Origin: Bacteroidales bacterium
Lineage (GTDB): Bacteria; Bacteroidota; Bacteroidia; Bacteroidales; UBA932
Assembly: GCA_017647795.1 (NCBI GenBank)
Contig: JAGCJX010000028.1
Coordinates: 1 to 33,516, forward strand
Direction of reading: 5' to 3'
Length of the DNA stretch: 33,516 nucleotides
Every line of letters begins with the position of its first letter. Position 1 is the first letter of the stretch. A model generated the notes under the pieces. It had not been told where the DNA came from. It made no database searches and saw only the letters and a program-made list of their open reading frames with translations. This document shows positions 7,426 to 16,187 of this stretch, one piece after another. A program made the position numbers and the translations under genes.

Positions 7426-9171
7426 ATGAGTACCCCCGATGCTTTGCTTCGCTTGCGCGAGTATTTGCGTAGCGAATCGTACGAAGCGACTGTAGTGCCG
7501 ACGGCAGACCCCCATTCTGGGGAGTACTTGCCGTCGCATTATGCATGTCGCCAGTGGCTCAGCGGTTTTACCGGCAGTGCCGGTACCTTGGTGGTGACCT
7601 TGGATGCCGCTGCTTTGTGGACAGACTCCCGCTATTTTGAACAGGCAGAACAACAATTGGCCGACACCGGTATCGAACTGATGCGTCTGAAGGTGGCCGG
7701 TACCCCGTCCATTCCCCAGTGGCTCCAAGAACACTTGGGCGAAGATGATACCGTCGTGGTGGATGCCGAACTTTATCCCCACAGCGAGTACGTCGCTTTG
7801 GAAGAGGCCTTGCCTCCGGGTTGCCTCATCACCGAAGAAGGCCTTTTTGATGCCATTTGGAAGGGTCGTCCCGCTTTGGAATTTCATCCCTTGATTGCCT
7901 TGGATGAAACCATTACCGGCGAGTCTGTGACTTCGAAATGTGCCCGTTTGCGCGAGCGCCTGGACATGGGTTTGCCTTATGTTTATTTGATTACGGCTTG
8001 CGACGAAGTGGCGTGGTTGTGCAACATCCGCGGTACGGACATTCCCTACAACCCCGTTCCCTTGTGCTACGCAGCCTTGACCGCGGATCGTCTGACCTTG
8101 TTTGTGGATCCGGCGGCGGTAGGGGAAGCAGTACACCGCAGTCTGGTGAGCCAGCAAGTGGACATCCAACCTTATGCTGACTTTGGCCAATACCTGAAAC
8201 GCATCCCGCAAAACTGCGTGCGGATCTTCTCAGGCAACCGCATCTGTGAATTGCACTACCAATTGGCTTTGGAACACATTCCGGACCGTCCCGTGACGCC
8301 GGTGGTCTTGGCCGATCCCGAGATGGGTGGGGTGTTGGCGCGGATGAAAGCCCGCAAAAACGCGACCGAGCTGGCTGGTTTCCGCAAAGCCTTCGAAGAA
8401 GATGCGAAGGCTTGGGTGAAACTCCTGGACTGGATTGAAGCGGAGATTGATAAAGGAGAATTGACCGAATACACCGTGGCCCAACAACTCATCGCCTTCC
8501 GTCAGGAGTGTCCGGACTACCGGGGCGAAAGTTTTGCTCCCATCGTAGCCTTTGGTCCCCACGGAGCGATGCCGCACTACCATTGTGCGTCGCCGGAAGA
8601 GGCCGCTCCAATCCGTCGTGGAGGATTCTTGTTGATGGACACCGGTGCCCACTATACTTACGGAACTACGGATACGACCCGTACCATCCACACCGGCGAA
8701 CCGACTGCCGAAGAAAAGGCCGATTACACGGCGGTCTTGAAAGGAATGCTCCAGTTGTCTGCAGCCCGTTTCTTGCCCGGTACCCGCGGAGCCAGTCTGG
8801 ATATGTTGGCACGTGGAGAAGTGTTCAAACGCGGCCATGCCTACCTGCACGGTACCAGCCACGGCATTGGCCACTACCTTTGTGTGCACGAAGGCCCCCA
8901 AAGCATCCGCATGGAGGAAAATCCCGTGCCCCTCGAATTGGGCAATGTCCTGTCCAACGAACCGGCCATTTACTGGCCCGGCCACTACGGCATCCGTCTG
9001 GAAAATGTGGTTGCAGTCGTTGAGGACGGTCAACAAAACGAAAACACTTTCCATCGTTTTGAAACCTTGACGCAAGTTCCGTTCGACAGAAAGTGTATCG
9101 ATTTTGATCAGTTGGGACCCGAATGTATGGCGTTTCTTACTGCTTTATCTGCCAATTCGCCTCGTAACTAA
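7426..9171 (+). CDS. Xaa-Pro aminopeptidase (aminopeptidase P, family M24B, long form)
   Basis: A 581-residue metallopeptidase that removes an N-terminal residue next to proline. Like eukaryotic XPNPEP1 it has two creatinase-type N-terminal domains (about 6-310), a pita-bread catalytic domain and a short C-terminal cap. Dinuclear metal ligands can be placed: Asp405 and Asp416 (LLMDTGAHYTYGTTDTTRT), His483 (SHGIGH), Glu512 (LSNEPAIY) and Glu526 (RLENVV); His479 matches the proton-shuttle His. There is no signal peptide, so it is cytoplasmic. It is last in the trxB block. Its final 35 bp overlap the convergent gene on the minus strand. Confidence 0.9.
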   Translation: MSTPDALLRLREYLRSESYEATVVPTADPHSGEYLPSHYACRQWLSGFTGSAGTLVVTLDAAALWTDSRYFEQAEQQLADTGIELMRLKVAGTPSIPQWLQEHLGEDDTVVVDAELYPHSEYVALEEALPPGCLITEEGLFDAIWKGRPALEFHPLIALDETITGESVTSKCARLRERLDMGLPYVYLITACDEVAWLCNIRGTDIPYNPVPLCYAALTADRLTLFVDPAAVGEAVHRSLVSQQVDIQPYADFGQYLKRIPQNCVRIFSGNRICELHYQLALEHIPDRPVTPVVLADPEMGGVLARMKARKNATELAGFRKAFEEDAKAWVKLLDWIEAEIDKGELTEYTVAQQLIAFRQECPDYRGESFAPIVAFGPHGAMPHYHCASPEEAAPIRRGGFLLMDTGAHYTYGTTDTTRTIHTGEPTAEEKADYTAVLKGMLQLSAARFLPGTRGASLDMLARGEVFKRGHAYLHGTSHGIGHYLCVHEGPQSIRMEENPVPLELGNVLSNEPAIYWPGHYGIRLENVVAVVEDGQQNENTFHRFETLTQVPFDRKCIDFDQLGPECMAFLTALSANSPRN

Positions 9172-10912
9172 TCGTTCGGCCTTTGGTGTTTTTGAAACCG
9201 GAGTTCTCTTCAATGGGCACAAAATGAACGCCTGATTGGAGGAGCTCCGTTTCCATTTGGGTTACGTGGACCGGGAACGACCAGCCGTAGGTGCGCAACA
9301 AGCGCAGGAAGTAGCAGGCGATATCGTATCCTTGGAAGGCGAACGGAGTCGGTTCGGTACCAAATGTTTCGTAGTATTCTTTTACATAGGCAGCCGTCGC
9401 CGGGTCGTTGTAATTGACGTAGTACAACTGCGGCAATTGCAGGTTCAATTCGTGGTAGTAGTTCGGTTCGATGGTCGTGTAGTTTTTCCACTTGATTTCT
9501 CCGAACACACGCACCGGTGCTTGGGTGCTTCCGTGCAACAAATGCAGGTTGCGGAGCACGTCCGATACAAAGGCTTCGTTTTCAGAAGCCACCACGTATT
9601 GGTTCAATGCCCTCGTATGCACCTTCTTCGCCATCAGGGTGTCCATGCCACGTCCTTCCAGAATTCCGTAGGTCAGCGAATCGAAGGGAATGTTCAGCCG
9701 TTTCAGTTCGTCAAACTTGTGTTGCACGAGTTGGCTGTGACGCGAGCCGCGTTCGTAAACCAAGGTCACGCGGGCACTGTCACGAACGCTCAGACGTTTG
9801 AGGACGTTGTCGGTAAGGTCTTCGGTGTTGGCCGGGAACTGGAATAGGTAGGGATTGTCTTTCAACAACTCATCGGCTTTCGCGTCCAACGGCGAAACAA
9901 TCGGTACTTGCTCCAATTGGGCGTAGGCTGCCACGATGCTTATGTCCGAAGCGGTTATAGGACCCACAATGAGTTCGCTGCCGTCCAGCACACCCGAGTA
10001 CACCATTTCTTCCAGACTTAAGTAGGCTCCTTGGTCAATGACCTGGAGGTTGTATTCGCTGATGCCTTGTCGGTCTTCCAAGTGTTTCATTCCCATCAGA
10101 AATCCGCAGTAAAAGTCGGTCGCGTTCGTGCGGTTGGTGCGGACGTCGGGGTTTTGGGCATACAGGGGCAGGATGAGGGATATTTTTCCCGTGCGTCTAC
10201 GGTCCGGGTACAGGCCGATGTCCGGTACAGGTACATCGGGGTACAGACGTCTTTCATCGACAGCTTCCTCCTGAGGGGCCGCGGTTGACCGCAGGGCCGC
10301 CCATTGCCAAGCAGCTACGTACTCGGCATCGGGGATGTACAGGATCTGACGACGTTTTACCTTGTCGGTTTCGAGTTTGTTCAAAGCCATCAGGGCACCT
10401 GTCGGGACTTCGTATTTCTCCGCCACGTCTTCCAAGGTCTCGTACCATTTCACCTTGTGTTTGGAGAAACGTTTCTCCATCTCTTCTTCGGTGAACGTTT
10501 GGGTTGTGCTTGCTGCCACCGGTGCTTTTGCCGATTCGGTCTCAGGCACTTCCGCCACCGGGGTTTCGGTCACGGGTACTGGAACCGCGGCCGGGACTTC
10601 GGCTGGAGCCTCGGTGGTTGCTTCTACCGGCATTTGGGGTTCAACGGGGATGAGCAGCAAGTCACCCGCTTTCAAGCCTTCTGCCAGCTTGGGGTTGACT
10701 TGACGCAGTTCATCGAGGTGTACTTGGTAGGCCTTTCCAATGGAGAACAAGGTCTGGCCTTTGAGCACCACGTGGGCATAATACACGGCGCCGTTGACCC
10801 GCACCTTCTCGGTAGAAATTTCAACCGGGGTGGGGATGAATTCCTGGGCCAGCAGGGGCTTTTGTACGGTTACAAAGCCCAGGGCCAGGAATAAGATGAG
10901 TTTTCGGATCAT
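9137..10912 (-). CDS. Secreted LysM-domain protein fused to a periplasmic ligand-binding (receptor family) domain
   Basis: A 591-residue exported protein. The signal peptide is residues 1-22. A first LysM (about 46-90; [19 protein letters not shown]) is followed by a Pro/Ala/Glu/Val-rich linker (92-138), then a second, more divergent LysM (about 151-194; [18 protein letters not shown]). The remaining part, from about 238 ([12 protein letters not shown]), resembles type 1 periplasmic-binding/ABC branched-chain amino acid receptor proteins, including [21 protein letters not shown] and [14 protein letters not shown]. It probably sits on peptidoglycan in the periplasm. Ligand and role are unknown. 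The start overlaps the purC stop by ATGA, so it is the last gene of a four-gene minus-strand operon. Confidence 0.8.
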   Translation of the reverse strand: MIRKLILFLALGFVTVQKPLLAQEFIPTPVEISTEKVRVNGAVYYAHVVLKGQTLFSIGKAYQVHLDELRQVNPKLAEGLKAGDLLLIPVEPQMPVEATTEAPAEVPAAVPVPVTETPVAEVPETESAKAPVAASTTQTFTEEEMEKRFSKHKVKWYETLEDVAEKYEVPTGALMALNKLETDKVKRRQILYIPDAEYVAAWQWAALRSTAAPQEEAVDERRLYPDVPVPDIGLYPDRRRTGKISLILPLYAQNPDVRTNRTNATDFYCGFLMGMKHLEDRQGISEYNLQVIDQGAYLSLEEMVYSGVLDGSELIVGPITASDISIVAAYAQLEQVPIVSPLDAKADELLKDNPYLFQFPANTEDLTDNVLKRLSVRDSARVTLVYERGSRHSQLVQHKFDELKRLNIPFDSLTYGILEGRGMDTLMAKKVHTRALNQYVVASENEAFVSDVLRNLHLLHGSTQAPVRVFGEIKWKNYTTIEPNYYHELNLQLPQLYYVNYNDPATAAYVKEYYETFGTEPTPFAFQGYDIACYFLRLLRTYGWSFPVHVTQMETELLQSGVHFVPIEENSGFKNTKGRTISYEANWQIKQ

Positions 10913-11859
10913 AGACGAGCCAATAAGTTTTTCACGTTGGCTTCAATGCGTTCGTACACATTGTCACCGTATTCGGCTTTAACAAAGGTCTTGCCCGTGA
11001 TGTTTTCGTAGAGTTCGATGTAGCGGTCGGAAATCGATTGGATGATTTCGTCGGTCATTTCGGGAAGTTTTTGACCTTCTTGTCCGCTGAAACCGTTGTC
11101 CATCAACCATTCTCGAACGAATTCTTTGGACAGTTGCTTTTGTTGGAGTCCTTGGTCGAAACGTTCTTGGTAGCCGTCTGCGTAGAAATAACGGGAGGAG
11201 TCCGGGGTGTGGATTTCGTCGATCAAGTAGATCTGACCGTTGCGTTTTCCGAACTCGTACTTGGTGTCCACGAGGATGAGGCCGCGTTCTGCTGCCATTT
11301 CGCTACCGCGTTGGAACAAGGCCAAAGCAATGCGTTCCAATTCGTTGTATTCTTCTTCGCTTACCAGGCCACGGGCGATGATTTCTTCGCGGGAGATGTC
11401 GGCATCGTGTTCTCCGATTTCTGCTTTGGTGGTCGGGGTTACGATGGGTTTTTCAAATTTTTGGTGTTCGCGCATGCCTTCCGGGATTTGTACGCCACAG
11501 ATTTCGCGCTGGCCACTACGGTAGGTTCTCCAAGAGCTGCCGGTCAGGTAACCGCGAACGATCATTTCCACGGGATAGGATTCGCAACGGTAACCTACGG
11601 TGACCATCGGGTCCGGAGAGGCAATTTTCCAGTTGGGGACGATGTCAGAGGTGCTGTCCAGGAACAACGATGCGATTTGGTTCAACACTTGTCCTTTGTA
11701 GGGAATGCCTTTGGGGAGGACAACGTCAAAAGCAGAGATACGGTCGGTTGCGATCATGACCATCAGATCATCGTTGATGGTGTACACGTCTCTTACTTTC
11801 CCGTTGTATATGCGGGTTTGTTTCGGAAATTCGAAAGCGGTTTGCGTCAATGATTTCAT
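10909..11859 (-). CDS. purC: Phosphoribosylaminoimidazole-succinocarboxamide (SAICAR) synthase
   Basis: A 316-residue cytoplasmic enzyme that joins CAIR and aspartate with ATP in purine synthesis. Family motifs: GKVRDVY near residues 20-26, [46 protein letters not shown] and [13 protein letters not shown]. It is the longer variant common in Bacteroidota. It lies 12 bp after the glycosyltransferase gene and overlaps the LysM-receptor gene by 4 bp. Confidence 0.95.
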   Translation of the reverse strand: MKSLTQTAFEFPKQTRIYNGKVRDVYTINDDLMVMIATDRISAFDVVLPKGIPYKGQVLNQIASLFLDSTSDIVPNWKIASPDPMVTVGYRCESYPVEMIVRGYLTGSSWRTYRSGQREICGVQIPEGMREHQKFEKPIVTPTTKAEIGEHDADISREEIIARGLVSEEEYNELERIALALFQRGSEMAAERGLILVDTKYEFGKRNGQIYLIDEIHTPDSSRYFYADGYQERFDQGLQQKQLSKEFVREWLMDNGFSGQEGQKLPEMTDEIIQSISDRYIELYENITGKTFVKAEYGDNVYERIEANVKNLLARL

Positions 11860-11871
11860 AATGCTTATGGA

Positions 11872-12993
11872 TTATAAGGTGTGATACAAGTTGATGAGGT
11901 TCTCGCAGAAGCGGCTCCACGACAGGCGCTCTTTTTCCAGGCGGATGCCTTCGACCAGTTGTGGCCGCAGGTTGGGGTCATCGAAATACCGTTCGATCGC
12001 TTGGGCAATGGCTTGGGGCTGACCCGGAGGAACGACCAGGCCGGTGTTGCGGTCCGCAACGGTTTCCCGGAGTCCTCCCACATCGGTGGTGATCAGCGGG
12101 ACCTCAAAATGGTAGGAGACGGAGCTGATGCCGCTTTGGGTAGCACTGCGGTACGGAAGGACACAGACATCGGCCGCGGAGAAATAGGGGCTGACGCGTC
12201 CGTCCGGGATGTATTCCAGACATGTGTGGATACGGGATTGCAGGTTCCGTTCCCGGATGATTTTTTCGTATTTGTCGTAACTGCCGTAGGGCTCTCCGGC
12301 GATGATGAGCTGGTAGCGGTCGTCGAGTTGGCTGAGGGCTTCCAGCAGGATGTCCAGTCCTTTGTAGTCCCGGATCAGTCCGAAGAAAAGCAGGGTGCGT
12401 TTGTCGGGATCAATGCCGAGTTGTTGACGGGCCTGTGTCGCATCCATCCGTTGGCCGAAATGGGTGTAGAGCGGGTGGGGGGAGACGATGGTCCGGGCTG
12501 TCGGGTACAGGTCTTTTAAGTCTTGATTCACGGCCTCGCACAAGGTGACAAAAGCATCGTTGCCTTTGAGGTACCAGCGGGTAAGGGGTTTGTCAAAGAA
12601 ATGGGGTTCGTGGGGAATGACGTTGTCCACGATGGAAATGACCTTGCAGTGGGGCCCTACGTGGCGGGCTACCCAGCCTTGTGACGGGGCAAAGTACGAC
12701 ATCCAATAACGCATCAGCAGCAAATCTGGTTGCCATTCGCGGATCCGGCGCGCAGTCTGCTGGTAGGAAAAAGGATTGGCCGTATCCAACAGCGGAGTAT
12801 TCGCTATGGCTACGGCCTCGTCTTCTGCAGTTACAAATTGCGTCTTCCCCGGAAACAGGAAATTCGGGTACTGACGCTTGAAATTGAAAGCAGCCACCGT
12901 GTGGGTCCGGCTCAGCTCTTGATACAAGGATGCGTTGAACTGAGAAATACCTCCCCGGTAGGGATGGAAACAGGACAGGATGGCTATTTTCAA
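11872..12993 (-). CDS. Glycosyltransferase family 4 (group 1) protein
   Basis: A 373-residue GT-B fold protein without a signal peptide. The N-terminal half starts with the acceptor-side glycine-rich loop CFHPYRGGISQFNASL. The C-terminal Rossmann half has LFFGLIRDYKGLDILLEAL, LIIAGEPYG and PYRSATQSGISSVSYHFEVP followed by ITTDVGGLRETV, which covers the nucleotide-sugar binding site. Donor and acceptor cannot be predicted; a cell-surface glycan or lipid acceptor is likely. It starts 7 bp after the Skp-like lipoprotein gene and ends 12 bp before purC. Confidence 0.85.
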   Translation of the reverse strand: MKIAILSCFHPYRGGISQFNASLYQELSRTHTVAAFNFKRQYPNFLFPGKTQFVTAEDEAVAIANTPLLDTANPFSYQQTARRIREWQPDLLLMRYWMSYFAPSQGWVARHVGPHCKVISIVDNVIPHEPHFFDKPLTRWYLKGNDAFVTLCEAVNQDLKDLYPTARTIVSPHPLYTHFGQRMDATQARQQLGIDPDKRTLLFFGLIRDYKGLDILLEALSQLDDRYQLIIAGEPYGSYDKYEKIIRERNLQSRIHTCLEYIPDGRVSPYFSAADVCVLPYRSATQSGISSVSYHFEVPLITTDVGGLRETVADRNTGLVVPPGQPQAIAQAIERYFDDPNLRPQLVEGIRLEKERLSWSRFCENLINLYHTL

Positions 12994-13000
12994 ATCTGAA

Positions 13001-13603
13001 CTATTTCTTTCTGTTCTTGATGTATTCTTCGTTCAAGCCTTTCAATACGTCTTGGGTGATGTCACGGCTCGGATCAGCAGCCAACACAGTGTTGACAGAA
13101 ACAGAAGTGGTGAGGATCATGGCGTATTGGTGGGTTTCGTTGTACGAAGCAACGAAGGTTTTGATGGCGTCCATCACGCGGTTTACCATCACGGTTTCTT
13201 CTTCAGCCATCTCCACTTGTTTTTGTTGGGTGAAGAGTTGCAATTCTTGTTCGCGTTTGAGCAATTCGTTTTGTTGGGTTTCTGCTTGAGAACGGGTCAA
13301 CAAACCTTTGGTCATTTTATCTTGGAAATCCTTCACGTCGTTTTCAAACGCACGGCCCTTTTTGTTCAAGTCGTTTTGGATGGTGTTGAATTTGCTTTCC
13401 AGTTGGGAACGCAAGTCGTTGAACATATCGTAGTTGTTGATCAAGGTATCCATTTGGATGAACACGATCTCACCGGAAGTTGCTGCGGTGGTTTGAGCGA
13501 CCGGTTCGTTGGTTACCTGATTTTGTTGGGCAGGGGTATTGCATGCCACGGTCGCAACAAGCATTGCGCCGAGTGCAAGGGAGAAAAGAATTGATTTTTT
13601 CAT
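13001..13603 (-). CDS. Skp/OmpH-family lipoprotein
   Basis: A 200-residue protein with a lipoprotein signal ending VATVAC (Cys21), then a Gln/Thr/Asn-rich tether (22-43), then an OmpH-like module: a short strand (GEIVFIQMDTLINNYDMF), a long charged coiled coil (about 60-145, KFNTIQNDLNKKGRAFENDVKDF), and a closing part with AMILTTSVSVNTVLAADPSRDIT. Skp proteins are normally soluble periplasmic trimers that hold unfolded outer-membrane proteins, so this one would be membrane-anchored. A classical paralogue is at 18728-19279. It is first in the operon with the glycosyltransferase, purC and the LysM-receptor gene. Confidence 0.85.
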   Translation of the reverse strand: MKKSILFSLALGAMLVATVACNTPAQQNQVTNEPVAQTTAATSGEIVFIQMDTLINNYDMFNDLRSQLESKFNTIQNDLNKKGRAFENDVKDFQDKMTKGLLTRSQAETQQNELLKREQELQLFTQQKQVEMAEEETVMVNRVMDAIKTFVASYNETHQYAMILTTSVSVNTVLAADPSRDITQDVLKGLNEEYIKNRKK

Positions 13604-13642
13604 TGTTTTTTTATGCTAAATAATATCCAATTAATAAGGCGA

Positions 13643-13650
13643 CAAAGATA
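13643..13650 (-). promoter_or_regulatory. -7 element for the Skp-like lipoprotein operon
   Basis: On the minus strand this reads TATCTTTG (TAnnTTTG). It lies 39 bp before the ATG, in the 65-bp gap after the pdxJ stop. No clear -33 TTTG is seen at 19-21 bp. Confidence 0.55.
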
Positions 13651-13668
13651 ACTTGTTTTTTTGAATTG

Positions 13669-14391
13669 TTATTCATTTTCAGACAAACAAGCCAGGTATG
13701 CCTGGATGGTTTTTTCAAGTCCGAGGTACAGGGCGTCGGAAATCAGGGCGTGACCGATGGAAACTTCGGCCAAATAGGGGATGCAGGTGCGGAAGTAACG
13801 CAGGTTGTCCAGGTTCAAGTCGTGGCCGGCGTTGAGTTCCAGACCGACTTCCCGGGCAGCTTCGGCCGCACGTACGTACGGGGCAATGGCTGCTTCACGG
13901 TTGGCCGCATAGCCGGAAGCATAAGCCTCGGTGTACAGTTCCACCCGTTGGCAACCGGCTTCAACGGCGTAACGCACCATTTCCGGATCCGGATCCACAA
14001 AAATGGAACTGCGGATGCCGGCTTCGTGCAGGCGGTTACAAATGGTTTTCAGTTTTGCATGGTGGGTTTTGGTATCCCAACCGGCGTTGGAAGTCAAGAC
14101 ATTTTCGGCATCCGGAACCAAGGTCACTTGGGCGGGACGAACTTCCAGAACGAGGTTCATGAATTCGTCGATGGGGTTTCCTTCGATGTTGAATTCGGTG
14201 GTCAGGATGGGTTTTAAGTCATAAACATCCTGATAGCGGATGTGGCGTTGGTCCGGACGGGGGTGAACTGTAATACCTTCTGCTCCAAATCTTTCACAGT
14301 CCAGAGCTGCTTTCAGGACGTCGGGGAGGTTGCCACCGCGGGCGTTGCGGAGGGTGGCAATCTTGTTGATATTTACACTGAGTCGCGTCAT
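13669..14391 (-). CDS. pdxJ: Pyridoxine 5'-phosphate synthase
   Basis: A 240-residue TIM-barrel enzyme that condenses 1-deoxyxylulose-5-phosphate with aminoacetone phosphate in the DXP-dependent vitamin B6 route. Family motifs include [46 protein letters not shown] and [11 protein letters not shown]. Length is normal. It is transcribed divergently from nadK (84-bp gap). The other B6 genes are not in the window. Confidence 0.95.
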   Translation of the reverse strand: MTRLSVNINKIATLRNARGGNLPDVLKAALDCERFGAEGITVHPRPDQRHIRYQDVYDLKPILTTEFNIEGNPIDEFMNLVLEVRPAQVTLVPDAENVLTSNAGWDTKTHHAKLKTICNRLHEAGIRSSIFVDPDPEMVRYAVEAGCQRVELYTEAYASGYAANREAAIAPYVRAAEAAREVGLELNAGHDLNLDNLRYFRTCIPYLAEVSIGHALISDALYLGLEKTIQAYLACLSENE

Positions 14392-14408
14392 TTTTGTCTA
14401 AATTTTTA

Positions 14409-14416
14409 CAAAAATA
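14409..14416 (-). promoter_or_regulatory. -7 element of pdxJ
   Basis: Minus-strand TATTTTTG fits TAnnTTTG and lies 17 bp before the pdxJ ATG, implying a very short leader. No -33 TTTG is seen at normal spacing. Confidence 0.4.
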
Positions 14417-14439
14417 ATCAATAGCTGAGAAATTTAATA

Positions 14440-14447
14440 CATCTTTG
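14440..14447 (+). promoter_or_regulatory. Probable -7 element of the nadK-uppS block
   Basis: CATCTTTG matches TAnnTTTG except for the first base and lies 28 bp before the nadK ATG. It is the only good candidate in the divergent pdxJ/nadK gap. Confidence 0.4.
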
Positions 14448-14475
14448 TATGATAAATCGCTGAAATTTGAGACCC

Positions 14476-15384
14476 ATGAAGAAAGTGGCATTGTACGGTA
14501 AAAAGATCGACCGCTCCTGGTATCCTCGCCTGCGCAGTCTGGTGGAGGCCCTGTCGGGATACGATGTGGAATTGTTCTGCTGTGGCGAGTTGGTTGCCAT
14601 TTTTGCCGAAGCCGGTCTGGCTTGCGATGCTTTAAACGATGTGCCGACACCCGATCAACTGCCTTCGGATACCGAACTGTTTTTGGCCTTGGGCGGCGAC
14701 GGTACGTTCTTGTCGTCGTTGACGTGGGTGCGGGACCGCGGTATTCCGGTGGCTGGCATCAACTTCGGTCACTTGGGCTTTTTAACGACGGTGCAAATTG
14801 CGGATGCGGCCGATGATCATGCGTGGATCCGGGATTTGTTGGCCGGCAACTACCGCATTGACGAGCGTTTCCTCTTGCAATTGCAGGTGGATGCTCCGAT
14901 CGATCCACTGTATCCCTTTGCCCTCAACGAGGTTTCTTTGCAGCGTTTCCGTCCGCAGATGATGGAGATTGCGTTGACCATCGATGATGCAGAACTTCCT
15001 CCGTTTCAGGCGGATGGTCTGTTGATTTCGACATCCACCGGTTCGACTGCCTATTCGTTGAGCGTGGGCGGTCCCATCCTGATGCCGGGAACCGGAGCCA
15101 TCATCCTTTCTCCCGTCGCACCGCACAACTTGAACGTCCGTCCGTTGATTGTTCCCAACGACTCGCGGATTCAGGTGCGTTTGTCTTCCCGTTCGGGGGC
15201 TGGAGAAGTGGCCCTGACGGCCGACAACCGTTCGGTGCCGTATCCGGACGAGGCGGTACTTTGCGTAACTCGGGCACCGTTCCCGTTGCGCCGCGTTGCC
15301 TTGTCGGGAGACGCCTTCATTCCGGCGTTGCGCGAGAAGTTGTTTTGGGGCATGGACCGTCGGAACTACCACACAGAAGACTAA
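14476..15384 (+). CDS. nadK: NAD kinase
   Basis: A 302-residue cytoplasmic enzyme phosphorylating NAD to NADP. The GGDGT motif is at residues 73-77, followed by PVAGINFGHLGFLT, then FQADGLLISTSTGSTAYSLSVGGPI and the C-terminal LSPVAPHNLNVRP block, all diagnostic of PpnK. ATG at 14476 is preferred to a TTG 9 bp upstream because MKKVALYGKK is the usual start. uppS follows after 27 bp. Confidence 0.94.
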   Translation: MKKVALYGKKIDRSWYPRLRSLVEALSGYDVELFCCGELVAIFAEAGLACDALNDVPTPDQLPSDTELFLALGGDGTFLSSLTWVRDRGIPVAGINFGHLGFLTTVQIADAADDHAWIRDLLAGNYRIDERFLLQLQVDAPIDPLYPFALNEVSLQRFRPQMMEIALTIDDAELPPFQADGLLISTSTGSTAYSLSVGGPILMPGTGAIILSPVAPHNLNVRPLIVPNDSRIQVRLSSRSGAGEVALTADNRSVPYPDEAVLCVTRAPFPLRRVALSGDAFIPALREKLFWGMDRRNYHTED

Positions 15385-15411
15385 GGGCTTGTTAACTATA
15401 ACTGTTTTATT

Positions 15412-16143
15412 ATGAGTAATGTACCTAAACATATCACCATCATCATGGATGGGAACGGCCGTTGGGCCAAACAACGGGGTATGGAGCGTCTTTTCGGCCA
15501 CAGGGCGGGCAAGGAAAGTGTGAGCCAGGCTTGTGAGTATGCCGCCGAAATGGGCGTTGAATACTTGAGTTTGTTTGCCTTTTCGGAAGAAAACTGGAAC
15601 CGTCCGGAAGCCGAAGTGAACGGTTTGATGCGCCTGATGGCCAAAGCCATGGTGGACGAAAAACCGACCCTTCTGAAAAATGGCATCCGTTTTCGGGCAA
15701 TTGGCGATCTTTCTCGCCTGGATGCATCGCTGGTAGAGGACATTCGCCAGACCGAGCGCGACACCGCAGTGGGTACCCGCATGACCCTGCTGGTGTTCTT
15801 GAGTTACAGCGGAAAATGGGATGTGTTGCAGGCTGCAGAAAAATATGCACAGGCTTGTACCGAGGCGGTCCTCGCCCAACAACCCGTTCCGGCCTTAACT
15901 CCCGAATTGTATGCGTCTTATCTGTCGACTGCCGGCATCCCGGATCCGGATTTGATGATCCGTACCAGCGGAGAACAACGCATCAGCAACTACATGCTTT
16001 GGCAATGTGCGTACACTGAATTTTATTTCACGGATGTGCTTTGGCCTGATTTTCGTAGAGCGGACTTCGCGAAGGCTATCGAGGCTTTTCAGCAACGCAA
16101 ACGTCGCTTTGGTTTAACAGGTGAGCAAATTATCGAGAAATAA
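15412..16143 (+). CDS. uppS: Isoprenyl transferase (undecaprenyl diphosphate synthase)
   Basis: A 243-residue cis-prenyltransferase making the C55 lipid carrier used for peptidoglycan and surface glycans. The catalytic Asp13 is in MDGNGRWA (12-19), with FGHRAG, LFAFSEENWNRP, and the C-terminal substrate-binding RTSGEQRISNYMLWQ. Length is normal. It lies between nadK (27 bp) and bamA (44 bp), an order common in Bacteroidota. Confidence 0.94.
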   Translation: MSNVPKHITIIMDGNGRWAKQRGMERLFGHRAGKESVSQACEYAAEMGVEYLSLFAFSEENWNRPEAEVNGLMRLMAKAMVDEKPTLLKNGIRFRAIGDLSRLDASLVEDIRQTERDTAVGTRMTLLVFLSYSGKWDVLQAAEKYAQACTEAVLAQQPVPALTPELYASYLSTAGIPDPDLMIRTSGEQRISNYMLWQCAYTEFYFTDVLWPDFRRADFAKAIEAFQQRKRRFGLTGEQIIEK

Positions 16144-16146
16144 GTG

Positions 16147-16154
16147 TATATTTG
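16147..16154 (+). promoter_or_regulatory. Possible internal promoter (-7) for bamA-skp
   Basis: TATATTTG is a perfect TAnnTTTG element starting 3 bp after the uppS stop and ending 33 bp before the bamA ATG. No -33 TTTG is seen at 19-21 bp. It could let bamA-skp be expressed above the level of nadK-uppS. Confidence 0.5.
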
Positions 16155-16187
16155 CGAGTTTTTACGAAGAAACATTCTACAGATCCG

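Noticed and set aside
9236..9847. Plus-strand frame (203 codons) opposite the LysM-receptor gene
   Set aside because: The minus-strand gene has a signal peptide, LysM domains and operon overlap; the plus frame has none of these.
10909..10912. Possible frameshift between purC and the LysM-receptor gene
   Set aside because: The 4-bp ATGA overlap is an ordinary translational coupling arrangement and both proteins are complete with their own starts and stops.
14782..15882. Long antisense frame (366 codons) across nadK and uppS
   Set aside because: It spans two well-supported plus-strand genes and gives a low-complexity, His/Arg/Gln-rich translation with no family features.
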